Notes under the pieces: generated by a model
The model's input: the letters and a program-made list of their open reading frames with translations, nothing else
Told to the model about the DNA's origin: nothing
The model's database searches: none
Made by a program: the position numbers and the translations under genes
Shown: positions 1 through 10,072 of the stretch, in pieces
Position numbering within the stretch: the stretch's first letter is position 1
Layout: every line of letters begins with the position of its first letter
Source of the DNA: Bdellovibrionales bacterium
GTDB taxonomy: Bacteria; Bdellovibrionota; Bdellovibrionia; Bdellovibrionales; UBA1609
DNA length: 64,000 bases
Reading direction: 5' to 3'
Assembly: GCA_016716765.1 (NCBI GenBank)
Contig: JADJVA010000025.1
Span: 434,001-498,000, forward strand

Positions 1-1125
1 GCAACTTTTTTTAGTCTATTTGTACGTGAACCTCGGTTGGTACGAGATCTGGCCCGCCTGTTTTCCTCTTCTCCTTATCTCGGAAGAATTTTGGCTTCTC
101 GTCCTGAATTGATCGATAGTTTTTTGTTTCGGACTCAGGAGCGGTTTTCTGGTGATCTTGAGATGAAGCTGGAAGAAATGGCTGAACACCGATTGCTAAC
201 TGAAATTATTGCAGCTAACCAGTTTTTGGTTGATAGAGATAGCACTGTTCTTTGTCAGAATCTGAGTGCTTGTGCAGACTACATTTGCTCTGAATTGCTT
301 CAGCACCTTGATAGTCGGCCGGACACCGAGAGAATTAATTTGGTTGCTATGGGAAAATGGGGTGGAATGGAGCTTGGTTTTCGCTCTGATTTGGATCTGC
401 TCTTTGTATCTAAATCGAGCCCTGATGCCAATGACCACAAGGTGGCCAAGCGCTTTATCCATCGACTCAATGATTTTCATAAAGGTGGGAAAATCTATTC
501 CATCGACTTAAGGCTGAGACCCTCAGGTCAAGCGGGCCCTCTGATAGTGAGTCAGAGTAGATTGGAGGCCTTTCTTAAAAACGAAGCCTTGCATTGGGAG
601 AGACAGGCCTATTTGAGAGCGCGTCCCCTTTCACGTCTGGACCTACCTTTTGCAGAAATTTGCTGTTCAAGAGGACTTTCTGAATCTGATCTTCGAGAAC
701 TCAAGAGGATCAGAACGAAATTGATTGCAGTTCCTGCTTCAGGCATCACAGATCTTAAGCTTTCCGCAGGAGGTCTTATTGATATTGAGCTAGCTATTCA
801 GGCAAGGATTCTCTTTGAGAGAATCGTGCCGTCGGGACCAAGTATGAATGAGATGATGGAGGCAATCAAAAGTGGGCAGAACTGCGAGGTGGGAGATTTG
901 ACTCTTCTTCATCGAAACTACTTAGACCTTAGGGCCATGGAGCAAATGGCACAATTGTCCTTCAACCATAGCGGCAGCCAGATAACGCGGAAAAGCCAGG
1001 AATCTAAACGGCTCGCCTGTCTGTTGAAGAAAGATGAAGAGGAAATGCACCAACGTCTGGCTCAAATAATGAAACAAAGTACTGAAATTATTAAAGATAT
1101 TGACCCAGCAGGGGCGTTTCAATAG
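1..1125 (+). CDS. glnE: Glutamine synthetase adenylyltransferase, C-terminal part (5' end outside window)
   Basis: The reading frame is open from base 1, so the gene starts upstream; a TTG at 37 is internal. About 374 residues are visible. They match the C-terminal nucleotidyltransferase half of GlnE, which adenylylates glutamine synthetase when nitrogen is plentiful. The signature MGKWGGMELGFRSDLDLLFV has the family's G-G-x-E-L and S-D-L-D-L metal-binding motif, followed by an LRLRPSGQAGPL block and the W-E-x-Q-A-x-x-R-A-R motif. The helical linker motif RPELIDSFL precedes the catalytic core, as between the two GlnE halves. Whether the N-terminal deadenylylating domain is present cannot be seen. 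Confidence 0.88.
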   Translation, partial: ATFFSLFVREPRLVRDLARLFSSSPYLGRILASRPELIDSFLFRTQERFSGDLEMKLEEMAEHRLLTEIIAANQFLVDRDSTVLCQNLSACADYICSELLQHLDSRPDTERINLVAMGKWGGMELGFRSDLDLLFVSKSSPDANDHKVAKRFIHRLNDFHKGGKIYSIDLRLRPSGQAGPLIVSQSRLEAFLKNEALHWERQAYLRARPLSRLDLPFAEICCSRGLSESDLRELKRIRTKLIAVPASGITDLKLSAGGLIDIELAIQARILFERIVPSGPSMNEMMEAIKSGQNCEVGDLTLLHRNYLDLRAMEQMAQLSFNHSGSQITRKSQESKRLACLLKKDEEEMHQRLAQIMKQSTEIIKDIDPAGAFQ

Positions 1126-1155
1126 CATTTTAGTATCTAAGAGAGGAAGTGCATC

Positions 1156-2106
<951 letters not shown>

Positions 2107-2150
2107 TTCCGTTCAATCACTCATGAAGAGAATCGAACGTACAGAAAAAT

Positions 2151-2186
2151 AAAAAAGCCACCTTGTTTCCAAAGTGGCCTTTTAAA
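2151..2186. terminator. Bidirectional terminator-like hairpin
   Basis: GCCAC (2157-2161) pairs with GTGGC (2174-2178). The stem is flanked by an A-run on the left and T-rich sequence on the right, so it could end both the cyclophilin transcript and the convergent gene at 2256. The stem is short. Confidence 0.5.
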
Positions 2187-2255
2187 TTTTCCATATCTCC
2201 TCTGATTATTTTTTTGTGCCTTTCCGCAACAAAAATAAAGAGAGGGAGAATTAAA

Positions 2256-3116
2256 TTAAAGTCCGCAAGCTTCCTCAAAATCCTTAACCGCTTGTTTTGC
2301 AGCAGCAGCATCAAGATTTCCTCCGAGAGCAGCTACCAGAGCTGTTCCACGAACGACATCAGCTAAAGATTGCGTTTTTGCAAGGTAACCGTTGATAGAA
2401 GCAAGTGCCTCGGCAGGATTGGTTTTGGCCAGATCAGCTGATTCCTTTAAGACCGCAGACAATTGGTTGCCCGCAAAGACAATCGCCACAGAAACTTCAT
2501 GTAGCCGCTCAGCCACACTAGAGTCATCCAAGGGATTGGCAGTTTTCGCCGTACTTGCAACAGTATTGAATTCGATCAAAGCAGTAACGTAGGCTTGAGC
2601 AGCCTCCTTTACCATCACCTCAGCTTGAGCCAGAAATTCGGGTGTAATATGTTTGCTCTCTCCTTTTTGTACTTGGCCTTTCAAGCTAACCAAATATTCT
2701 TGCGCACTTACTATTTGTGCATTCATTTTTGAGACGGATACAGGAGTGCCTTTTGATGAAAAAGCCAATGCAGGAAGTTGGTTGAAATTGCCAGCGAAGT
2801 TCGTAGGAATCGTGCCGCTCACCCCAAGGGTATAGGCCACTTGTTGAAACTGACTAAAGGGATTGCTAGGTGACTGCGCTCCTTGTGGGTTTGTAGCAGC
2901 AGTTTTAAGAGTGAGTCCTCTTTGTCCATTTCTGGAAGCAGGAGCCTCTCCAGGTTTAGCTTGAAGAAGTTTTGCAGCTTCGGGACGCTCTAGACCCTTA
3001 CCTGCTGCTGGCTCACCACCCTTGCGAGCTGATTCAAGTGCCCTCTGAGCATAAGAACTGCTGGCTACTGCTATAGCCAAGCCCAGCACTGTCATTTTAA
3101 CTGATTTATTTGTCAT
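2256..3116 (-). CDS. Exported alanine-rich protein of unknown function
   Basis: 286 residues. A clear signal peptide (MTNKSVKMTVLGLAIAVASS, cleavage near SYA-Q) is followed by an alanine-, glutamine- and serine-rich, probably helical protein with no motif I recognise. The ATG is preceded by a GAGGG ribosome site in AGTGAGGGATAGAA. It is transcribed alone, convergent with the cyclophilin gene. It carries one Cys near the C-terminus, in the last four residues. It is likely periplasmic or secreted. Confidence 0.75.
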   Translation of the reverse strand: MTNKSVKMTVLGLAIAVASSSYAQRALESARKGGEPAAGKGLERPEAAKLLQAKPGEAPASRNGQRGLTLKTAATNPQGAQSPSNPFSQFQQVAYTLGVSGTIPTNFAGNFNQLPALAFSSKGTPVSVSKMNAQIVSAQEYLVSLKGQVQKGESKHITPEFLAQAEVMVKEAAQAYVTALIEFNTVASTAKTANPLDDSSVAERLHEVSVAIVFAGNQLSAVLKESADLAKTNPAEALASINGYLAKTQSLADVVRGTALVAALGGNLDAAAAKQAVKDFEEACGL

Positions 3117-3328
3117 TTCTATCCCTCACTTCATAGTATTTATAATTATTATCTTTCATAACGTAAATTCAATCACGACCCTTAGCCTCACAAGCCCCGC
3201 AGGCCCCCTGCAGCCTAAATATGCATTCTCCGACATCTGGTCTGCAATGATAATGCCATTCTCATTGAAACTTAACATCATCAACTATTTTTTTGTAGGT
3301 GGCCAATTCAGTGGTCACTGCTATCATT

Positions 3329-6300
3329 TTACAAAACCGCGTGGATAAAAAGCCTCTCATCTTCAGTCAAATTTTCCCATGGTGGTGTCGACAGCTGACT
3401 CATTTCACCCTCATAGGCCGCAAATTGCGGAGCTCCCTTTTTGCGGTCTAAATACTTCTCTGCCAGCTCCTTCAGCCTGAGTTGTCGGTATTGCCACTCA
3501 CCGTAGGGAAAAGCATCCTGATCTGGGTCTATAAAATTCACGCTACCCTCTACAGCCCTCAAGAGAGCTTGTACATTAGCGTCTACCGGCACACCTATTT
3601 TTAGCTCTAAAGATAAAATATTCAGCATCAGCCACTCTTTAGCCCTATCCAGGTGGTCGGTTCCCACTGTTCCGTTCTGATCAGGCTTGTATTTCATTAA
3701 CATTTCTAGGCTCGTTAGTATCCACTCTCGATTCTTAATAAAAATATTTTCAGCCTTTTTTAACATTTCTTCATTGTTATAGCGTTTATCGCGAGAAAAC
3801 ATTTCTCTAAAAAGCGGCCTTATCAGGTGATCCAAATAAAGTTCAAATTCAAGTCGTACGGCAGATACGATAGGAAGATACTTGTGGCGCCCTCCATGAC
3901 AGTTTTCTAGCTCTTGGCGTTTCACATATCGCGGCGGATCCATGTGGAGGAAGCCGTTCTTTGATTTGAAGTTTTGAACGTTCTGCTGGGGAGAAGGATT
4001 GTTTGGCTGCAGTTCAGCTGAATACATCAAATCAGCCATTCCTCCGTGGGGGCCACCACTACCATCTGTGCTATCTGTTTCGTCAAACTGACAATCCTTA
4101 AGGGTTCCAGGCTGGTCCAGATATTCTCTGTACCCGTAAATCGCAGGCAAGAACCGGTCGCGGATCATTTTTTTATAGTTGGCGCTGGCGATATCAAGGG
4201 CATTGTTATAGTGCCGCTCAACATGATTTCCCCACCACTTATCAAAGGATGTCTGGGGAGCCTCTTCGCCCTCATTGGGTGGCTTTGGAGGTCCATCTGC
4301 TTTGTCGAGCACATCGTCGTAAAGGGTATTTGCTACCAACTCAGAGAGGGAAGAAAACTTCTTTCCTTCATCGTCGTACCACCTGTATTCGTCAAATGTG
4401 CGCAGGACTGGAAGATGGCGGTTAGGTGCACTTTTGTACTGAGGTTTACATCTAGTGGCAAAGTCGTTTGTCAGGCGAGGTGGATAGAAGTCCATTTTAA
4501 AGCCAAAGGGATCGCTCACACTCGATTTTGGACTCTCTCCAAAAGTGATTTCCCAGCCCCGATCAGAGGTGTTGCTTTTGATTCCGGGCATAATTCGGGA
4601 CAGCCAACTCTGGCGCTCAGTCAGATCCATACCGCAGGCCATATTGATTAAAAGGTAGCTGGCAATATTGGGCGCGGGAATGCCCCTGAATTCTTTTGGA
4701 TAATCGTCCTTTGCGCCCAGCTTGATCAACGCTTGTGTGGTGCCCTGGAGATAGGTCTCAGAGTTGGAGATTGAACCAGGGAGCGTATTGCCGAAGCGCC
4801 GTCTGAGCTCAGAAAAATAACAGAGAGGAGGAATGTCAGCCCCGTCAAGTTTGTCGGTCAGTGCTTCACGGAAAGCTTGGGAGTCTTTCTTTGCCTGTTC
4901 CTTTTCGGGAGTGCCCGTCTTTTTAAGGTCGCGCTTAACTCGCTCTACATCAAAATTCAGCTCTTGCATCACCTCAGTGGCAGAGTCACCAAGAAGTGCA
5001 TTGAACTGGGCAATGCAATATTCATCATAATGCTTGGAAAGATCCCAGATTTGTTGCAAGGCCGCCTTAGTTTCCTTGGCATTTGCAGATCGCAGTCCCT
5101 TTTCAATAAACTTTAAGTTAGAGACTAAGTTTGTTATTCGGGGGTCATTTTCGGTTTTTTTGGCCGCTGGATCGGAAGTCTTATCCGGACTTTCAAAATT
5201 GGAACTATAAAATTTCAAAATGCTTGCTTGACCTTCTGGAGTCTCAAGGCTGGCAATCCAATTGCCGAGGAATTCTGCTTGGGTGGAAATGTTTCGTTCT
5301 TGAGCCACTTTCATCGCAGCGATCGACAGACTCCCATCGTCGGCCACAAAAACTGCTTTGTCGTCCTCTGTACTTGACTCAGGATTGTCTACAATTCCAT
5401 TCATGCCGGCATAAGGGTTGGCATCACCAAAGAGAATACTGGACTGATAATTCGTCTTATCAACGAAATCCTGATAAAAGAGGCGCGTATCCTGATATCT
5501 GTTGACGAGGTGGACTGATTGTTCAACCCAAGCGACATAGGAGGCGTTCACCTTCTGAAGAATAAGCTCACGCCAGCTTTTCTGATCGTCAGCATAATTA
5601 TCTAAGGACTGAAAAATAGTTCCATCGTAACACTTTGGACCGGTGGGAGTATCGAGGAGCCGACTTGGATGAGAACGATCTGGTTTCCATTGCTGGAAGA
5701 GGTTTCCGCATGATTCCACATCGTACTTTCTGGTGATGACCCCTCCCCCCTTAGAAAAATTCTGAAATTCACTGAGAAGTTGCTTTTCAGAATTGTCGGC
5801 CTCGGTCGACAGGTCCCAGCTATAATAGGGCTTCATGATAAATGACTCAACCACTCGGTCCCAAGCCATGAAAACGACCAAATGCATTCCGCGTCCTGCC
5901 CAGCCCAAAATCCTCAATCCGGGATGTGGCGCTGCCGTTGAGACGCCGGCTGCCGCAGCTCCTCCCATTTCAATGCCTGTTACAATGATCTGATTAGCCG
6001 CGCGAGCGACAGGAGGAGCGATGAGTTTAAGAGTTGAATAGGTCTGTTTTGCTTTTCCAGCTGTTGAACTGGCATTTTTGAGTGCCTTGATACCCTTGAT
6101 GGCAGAGTTAAAAGCGTAGGAGGTTGCTGAGGCAGCAGCAGCAGCAGCGATCACCCTCATCGTAGAGCCGAGATATTTGTAGGCCATCTTGTTGCGTATC
6201 CACTGATTGTAGGCGAGATCGCAATTTTGAACGTGTTGGGCCTGTTCCATCGGCGAGGCAAAGTTTTTTGGATTCGACATGTATCCCAAATAACAATTCT

Positions 6301-7354
6301 TCATTGACGTGTAACTATCTGCGATCAGTTCTGAGATCAAAGATCCACCCGCGAGTGAAAAGTAATTGATGAGGGGCCTTGCGAGAACTTGAGTTTTCAT
6401 TGAAACTCCAGATCTCTTCAATGCAACATCCATCGCCCGTCCTGTTACTCTGGCCCCCGCCATGAACGTAAATAAATGAAACAGTTCGCCGAAATCGAGC
6501 AATGTATCCTTACTAAAATACATGCCCGTGGAATCTTGCAGGCCGTGAGGGTTTTCATGAGGTGAAAAAAGCTGAGTGCCAGCCGAAACGACGTTTGCTG
6601 CCACATAAAAAAGGGCTGTTTCAACAGGGAAAACCCGAGCTGTGTCTTTTACGGCTTTCACAACTTCACTCGGTCGGAATTGCAGGAGATGTTCGCTATT
6701 TGGCAAAAGCAATTGGGCAGGGATCTTCTCGCCATCTTTTCCTTCGAATTCATAAAGAAGGTAGTCGTCAATTTTTCCGGTTTTTTCATTTAGGACTTGG
6801 GTTTTTTCAGGCTTTGCTCTGGCCAGTTTAAGTGGATCGGCATTTCGATACAAAACTTCATAGATCATGGGTTTTAGTGAGTTTTTGTAGATTTCACCGT
6901 AATAGCCACGCCAAGCGGGATTACGAGCGTAGCGAACAACTTTTTTGAGGTCTTTCAACAGCTCAATCGAAGCGGGATCTAATGTGCCATCCCGTCTTAA
7001 TTTCGGGTCGAGATTGAGTGCATCAATCGCGTATGCTAGTGCTAACTTCAAATACTTATTTTTTAAATTTCCGGATTCAAATTGGGCTCTCGAAGTGGGG
7101 AGCCCAGCCAGAGCCAATCGTTCGAGCGAGCGGACGATCAATTCAACGCTATAGACTGAGACTCCATCCAAATTGGCTGGTTGAAATTTTAAACCTTTGA
7201 GAAAATGACCGAGCCCGACGTCTATGAGAACATCAATATGCTCGGTGTTTCCTAACCCCCGACCGGACCCATCAGCAAGAGCTTTGGTGTTTAAATTGCC
7301 TGAGAATTCAAAGACTAAGAAAATAATACTTAAAAAGTGCATGATATGTCTCAT
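3329..7354 (-). CDS. Giant exported protein of unknown function
   Basis: About 1341 residues from the ATG at 7354; a TTG at 7375 would add seven residues. The N-terminus (MRHIMHFLSIIFLVFEFSG...) is a signal peptide. The rest is mostly soluble and charged. An alanine-rich hydrophobic segment lies near residues 400-420 (VIAAAAAASATSYAF) and another around 460-500, so part may be membrane-associated. Scattered Cys residues could form disulphides. I recognise no catalytic motif or named domain. It stands alone downstream of motB with about 320 bases between. The gene is intact over 4 kb, which argues for a maintained function. Confidence 0.75.
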   Translation of the reverse strand: MRHIMHFLSIIFLVFEFSGNLNTKALADGSGRGLGNTEHIDVLIDVGLGHFLKGLKFQPANLDGVSVYSVELIVRSLERLALAGLPTSRAQFESGNLKNKYLKLALAYAIDALNLDPKLRRDGTLDPASIELLKDLKKVVRYARNPAWRGYYGEIYKNSLKPMIYEVLYRNADPLKLARAKPEKTQVLNEKTGKIDDYLLYEFEGKDGEKIPAQLLLPNSEHLLQFRPSEVVKAVKDTARVFPVETALFYVAANVVSAGTQLFSPHENPHGLQDSTGMYFSKDTLLDFGELFHLFTFMAGARVTGRAMDVALKRSGVSMKTQVLARPLINYFSLAGGSLISELIADSYTSMKNCYLGYMSNPKNFASPMEQAQHVQNCDLAYNQWIRNKMAYKYLGSTMRVIAAAAAASATSYAFNSAIKGIKALKNASSTAGKAKQTYSTLKLIAPPVARAANQIIVTGIEMGGAAAAGVSTAAPHPGLRILGWAGRGMHLVVFMAWDRVVESFIMKPYYSWDLSTEADNSEKQLLSEFQNFSKGGGVITRKYDVESCGNLFQQWKPDRSHPSRLLDTPTGPKCYDGTIFQSLDNYADDQKSWRELILQKVNASYVAWVEQSVHLVNRYQDTRLFYQDFVDKTNYQSSILFGDANPYAGMNGIVDNPESSTEDDKAVFVADDGSLSIAAMKVAQERNISTQAEFLGNWIASLETPEGQASILKFYSSNFESPDKTSDPAAKKTENDPRITNLVSNLKFIEKGLRSANAKETKAALQQIWDLSKHYDEYCIAQFNALLGDSATEVMQELNFDVERVKRDLKKTGTPEKEQAKKDSQAFREALTDKLDGADIPPLCYFSELRRRFGNTLPGSISNSETYLQGTTQALIKLGAKDDYPKEFRGIPAPNIASYLLINMACGMDLTERQSWLSRIMPGIKSNTSDRGWEITFGESPKSSVSDPFGFKMDFYPPRLTNDFATRCKPQYKSAPNRHLPVLRTFDEYRWYDDEGKKFSSLSELVANTLYDDVLDKADGPPKPPNEGEEAPQTSFDKWWGNHVERHYNNALDIASANYKKMIRDRFLPAIYGYREYLDQPGTLKDCQFDETDSTDGSGGPHGGMADLMYSAELQPNNPSPQQNVQNFKSKNGFLHMDPPRYVKRQELENCHGGRHKYLPIVSAVRLEFELYLDHLIRPLFREMFSRDKRYNNEEMLKKAENIFIKNREWILTSLEMLMKYKPDQNGTVGTDHLDRAKEWLMLNILSLELKIGVPVDANVQALLRAVEGSVNFIDPDQDAFPYGEWQYRQLRLKELAEKYLDRKKGAPQFAAYEGEMSQLSTPPWENLTEDERLFIHAVL

Positions 7355-7375
7355 GTTGGCGATCTTCTGCAACAA

Positions 7376-7675
7376 CGGTGCCTGTCCCTTCAGTTATTTT
7401 TCTAGTCAAAACCCTAAAAGAGGCCACATAAAATCCATAAAAGAGAACAGCTTCAGAGTTCTTCAGCTTTCGGCGGTGACAATTGTCGGCAAAGTACCAG
7501 GACGGCACTGCAGTGACCATAACTTTGTCAGATTGAGGCCCAATGGGAATATATGAGTGTATTTTTTAGGTCTTTCATAACTGCGAGTTATAGCCAATCA
7601 AAAAAATCGATATGGAGGGAGGATTATGGTGCTAAGTTTGGCGCTAAATAATTTTGGGGTTCAAATGTTTGAGAA
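7376..7675. other. Intergenic region without a supported gene
   Basis: About 300 bases between motB and the giant exported protein. Short open frames here have no ribosome site or family resemblance. It presumably holds the promoter of the large gene and the end of the motB transcript, but I see no convincing promoter or stem-loop terminator. Confidence 0.5.
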
Positions 7676-8428
7676 TTAAAACAAGTTGTCGTTGGTGAGG
7701 ATCACAATTTCGAGTCTTTGATTGTTGGGGTAATTTGCTTTGTCGGATTCAGAAAAAAGTGGTCGTTCTGATCCGTAACTCACAGCCACAAGGCGCTCGG
7801 ATGGGTAATTGTAGCGGCGGACGAGGTAACGAATAAAACTTGTGGCGCGGCCCGAAGCAAATTCCCACTGACTCGGGAAGGAAGAGTTGGGCACAGGACC
7901 CTTATTGGTGTGGGATTCAATGACTAATTTTCTTCCGGTACCTTTTAGGTAGGAGCAGAGGGCATCAAGTGGCTCTAAAGCTTCGCCGCGAAATTTTAAT
8001 GAATCCTGAGCAAAGAGAGCGCTGGCTTTGAGAGTAATGCGGACTCCTGATTCTATGGCTGCGATATCTAGAATGAGTCCTTTGCCTTTTCCCTTCATCA
8101 AGATTTCTTCAACGAAGAGTTCAGTTTGCTCAAGGGTTTCGCGTGTTTTGTTGCTGCTGTCAGTTTGGTAGGTTTTTATCGGCTGGTCGATGGGAGAGTT
8201 TTCCTTGATACCTTGATTCACCTCAGCCCCTGAGCCCCCTGCGGCACCAAACTGAATAAGATATTTCTTGATAGATTCTTGAAACTCCTGGCTCTTTTCT
8301 TTGTTGATATCACTGGTCGCATAAAGAACAGCAAAAAAGGCAAACATGAGTGTGATGAAATCAGCGTAGGAGACAAGCCAACGGTCATGGCTTTCAGATT
8401 CGTCACTTGCCGATTTTCTTTTTCTCAT
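7676..8428 (-). CDS. motB: Flagellar motor stator protein MotB
   Basis: 250 residues. A short basic N-terminus leads to a single membrane helix (WLVSYADFITLMFAFFAVLY) with Asp23, the proton-binding residue of the MotB channel. A periplasmic linker and a C-terminal OmpA-like peptidoglycan-binding domain follow (SHTNKGP..., ending NNQRLEIVI). MotB anchors the stator to the cell wall and with MotA couples ion flow to rotor torque. Its ATG overlaps the motA stop by four bases, consistent with translational coupling. Confidence 0.9.
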   Translation of the reverse strand: MRKRKSASDESESHDRWLVSYADFITLMFAFFAVLYATSDINKEKSQEFQESIKKYLIQFGAAGGSGAEVNQGIKENSPIDQPIKTYQTDSSNKTRETLEQTELFVEEILMKGKGKGLILDIAAIESGVRITLKASALFAQDSLKFRGEALEPLDALCSYLKGTGRKLVIESHTNKGPVPNSSFPSQWEFASGRATSFIRYLVRRYNYPSERLVAVSYGSERPLFSESDKANYPNNQRLEIVILTNDNLF

Positions 8429-9195
8429 AGACGATTCATTTTATCTGTATTTTTGAGGGTATAGGATCTAATTTTTTCCTCGATAATAAAGGGATTTAAG
8501 CCCGTTAGGATGGCGACGGCTCCGTCAATAATCATTTGTTTGAGTTCGATTTGCCTGAGGACCTTGCGCCGAATTTTGTTGGCAATAGGTATGAATATCA
8601 AATTCGCAGAACCCACCCCATAAATCGTAGCGACAAATGCCACGGCTATACCTTGCCCTAAAGCGCTGGTGTCAGTGAGATTTGCCATGACCTGAATCAA
8701 GCCCAGAACAGCTCCAATAATGCCAATGGTAGGGGCGAATCCTCCAGCGTCAGACCACACTTTTGCTCCAGCAAACTTTCTCGCCTCTTCGATCTCAAGA
8801 TCTCGTTCAAAAACGTCTTTCAAGACAGCTGGATCTGTCCCGTCAATCATGAACCGAAAGACGTTCTTCATGTAATTGTTATTGAATTTTGGTAATCGAT
8901 TCTCAACTGCCAAAATGGACTCCCGACGTGCAAGCTGTGCCGAAAACACAATTTCCTTTGCGACACTCTGAAGCTCTTCCGTATTGTCGGTTTTAAAAGC
9001 CTCCAGAAAAAGCATCAGGCCAGAGGAGACATCGTCAAGAGTATTGGCAACCAGAGTGGCTCCGAGAGTTCCTCCAAAGACAATCAGAGCGGCTGCCAGC
9101 TGAAGGAGGGATGATGTTTGGCCTCCCTCCAGGGCATTGCCGAGAACAATTCCACCAACGCCGACAATGAGACCAAGTAGTGTGAGTAAATCCAT
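8425..9195 (-). CDS. motA: Flagellar motor stator protein MotA
   Basis: 256 residues with the MotA/PomA layout: two N-terminal membrane helices (LLTLLGLIVGVGGIVLG; LAAALIVFGGTLGATLV), a large cytoplasmic loop, and two C-terminal helices containing the conserved PTIGIIGAVLGLI and VAFVATIYGVGSANL segments. MotA forms the ion channel with MotB and contacts the rotor. The MDLLTLLGLIVG start resembles the PomA-type branch. The gene lies six bases downstream of flbD. Confidence 0.92.
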   Translation of the reverse strand: MDLLTLLGLIVGVGGIVLGNALEGGQTSSLLQLAAALIVFGGTLGATLVANTLDDVSSGLMLFLEAFKTDNTEELQSVAKEIVFSAQLARRESILAVENRLPKFNNNYMKNVFRFMIDGTDPAVLKDVFERDLEIEEARKFAGAKVWSDAGGFAPTIGIIGAVLGLIQVMANLTDTSALGQGIAVAFVATIYGVGSANLIFIPIANKIRRKVLRQIELKQMIIDGAVAILTGLNPFIIEEKIRSYTLKNTDKMNRL

Positions 9196-9201
9196 GAATA
9201 T

Positions 9202-9450
9202 CTATTCCTGCTTTTCGATTTGGTCATTTAAAAAGGTGGATGGCAGCAATGAAAAATCACCCATTTCTCTCTGAAAACAAGCTCTTTTGAAGTTTATAAT
9301 GTGAGTTTTAATGGTCTCAATCGATTCCGAGACAGGTAATTTCTTATTATCGTTAAATGTAATGACAGTGTCGGGAGTGGCCTCAATGTGCAAAATGAGA
9401 TCGGAATTAATATGGAGGGGAGCTCCGTTAAGTCGATGTACAACGATCAT
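9202..9450 (-). CDS. flbD: Flagellar protein FlbD
   Basis: 82 residues. The N-terminal LNGAPLHINSDLILHIEATPDTVI matches the small FlbD family, which sits beside motAB in many bacteria (LNG...N.dlI..IE.tPDTvIt). The first about 60 residues form the family domain; the last about 20 are an unconserved tail. Its molecular role is poorly defined. Position directly upstream of motA supports the call. Confidence 0.85.
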   Translation of the reverse strand: MIVVHRLNGAPLHINSDLILHIEATPDTVITFNDNKKLPVSESIETIKTHIINFKRACFQREMGDFSLLPSTFLNDQIEKQE

Positions 9451-9470
9451 TTGGAATGCCTCATTGCCTT

Positions 9471-9938
9471 TTAAAAGTGACTGAGATTCTTCTCGCGCGC
9501 AAAACCGAGATCATTTGTCGTAATCCGCAATCGTCCAGCTAAAAAATGTGCCAATTCACGATAAAACTTCACTGCAATAATTGGATTGGCATCCATCAAA
9601 ACCTTGAGACTGTTATAAGGGACTTCTACGATTGTTGTTTTCTCTATCGCGACGGCAGTCGCTGATCTCTTCTCACCATCAAGAAAAGCCATTTCGCCAA
9701 AGTGGCTTCCTGTACCCAAAGTTGCGACCTCCATGCCTTCTCCTGATTGCGTATTCTGGAGGATGCGAACAGATCCGTATTTGATAAAATAGGCCGCCCG
9801 TGCCACTTCCCCTTCCGTAAAGATTTTGTCTTGTGGAGGATAAACATGGATCTGTGAAATTGAGCCTATCAGTTCCAGTTGTTCAGGATTGAGTTCTTTA
9901 AAAAGGTAGGCATTTTGTAAAACATTCTTTTCTGCCAT
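9471..9938 (-). CDS. Cyclic-nucleotide-binding (CRP-like effector) domain protein
   Basis: 155 residues consisting of one cNMP-binding beta-roll: LFKELNPEQLELI at the start, GEVARAAYFIKYGSVRI in the middle, and the phosphate-binding cassette GSHFGEMAFLDGEKRSATAVA with the expected Glu and Arg. There is no C-terminal helix-turn-helix, so it is not a CRP transcription factor; it would act as a ligand sensor or partner protein. It lies 20 bases upstream of flbD and is probably co-transcribed with the motor genes, suggesting a nucleotide input to motility (inference). Confidence 0.85.
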   Translation of the reverse strand: MAEKNVLQNAYLFKELNPEQLELIGSISQIHVYPPQDKIFTEGEVARAAYFIKYGSVRILQNTQSGEGMEVATLGTGSHFGEMAFLDGEKRSATAVAIEKTTIVEVPYNSLKVLMDANPIIAVKFYRELAHFLAGRLRITTNDLGFAREKNLSHF

Positions 9939-10072
9939 CTTGAATTCCTTCTCTTACTAATTATGTGATTTCAGATTATCAATAATCTGCAAATCGGTCC
10001 AAACAAGGTGATATCAACTATAAAATCATGGACTTTAGATGGATAAGACTGGACTTAGGGAGAAACAAAAAA

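Noticed and set aside
4046..5505. Several plus-strand frames of 65-201 residues inside the giant minus-strand gene
   Set aside because: They are antisense shadows: no ribosome sites, no domains, atypical composition, and the minus-strand frame is continuous with a signal peptide.
7308..7520. 70-residue minus-strand frame overlapping the start of the giant exported gene
   Set aside because: No ribosome site or motif; it overlaps the signal peptide coding region of a convincing gene.
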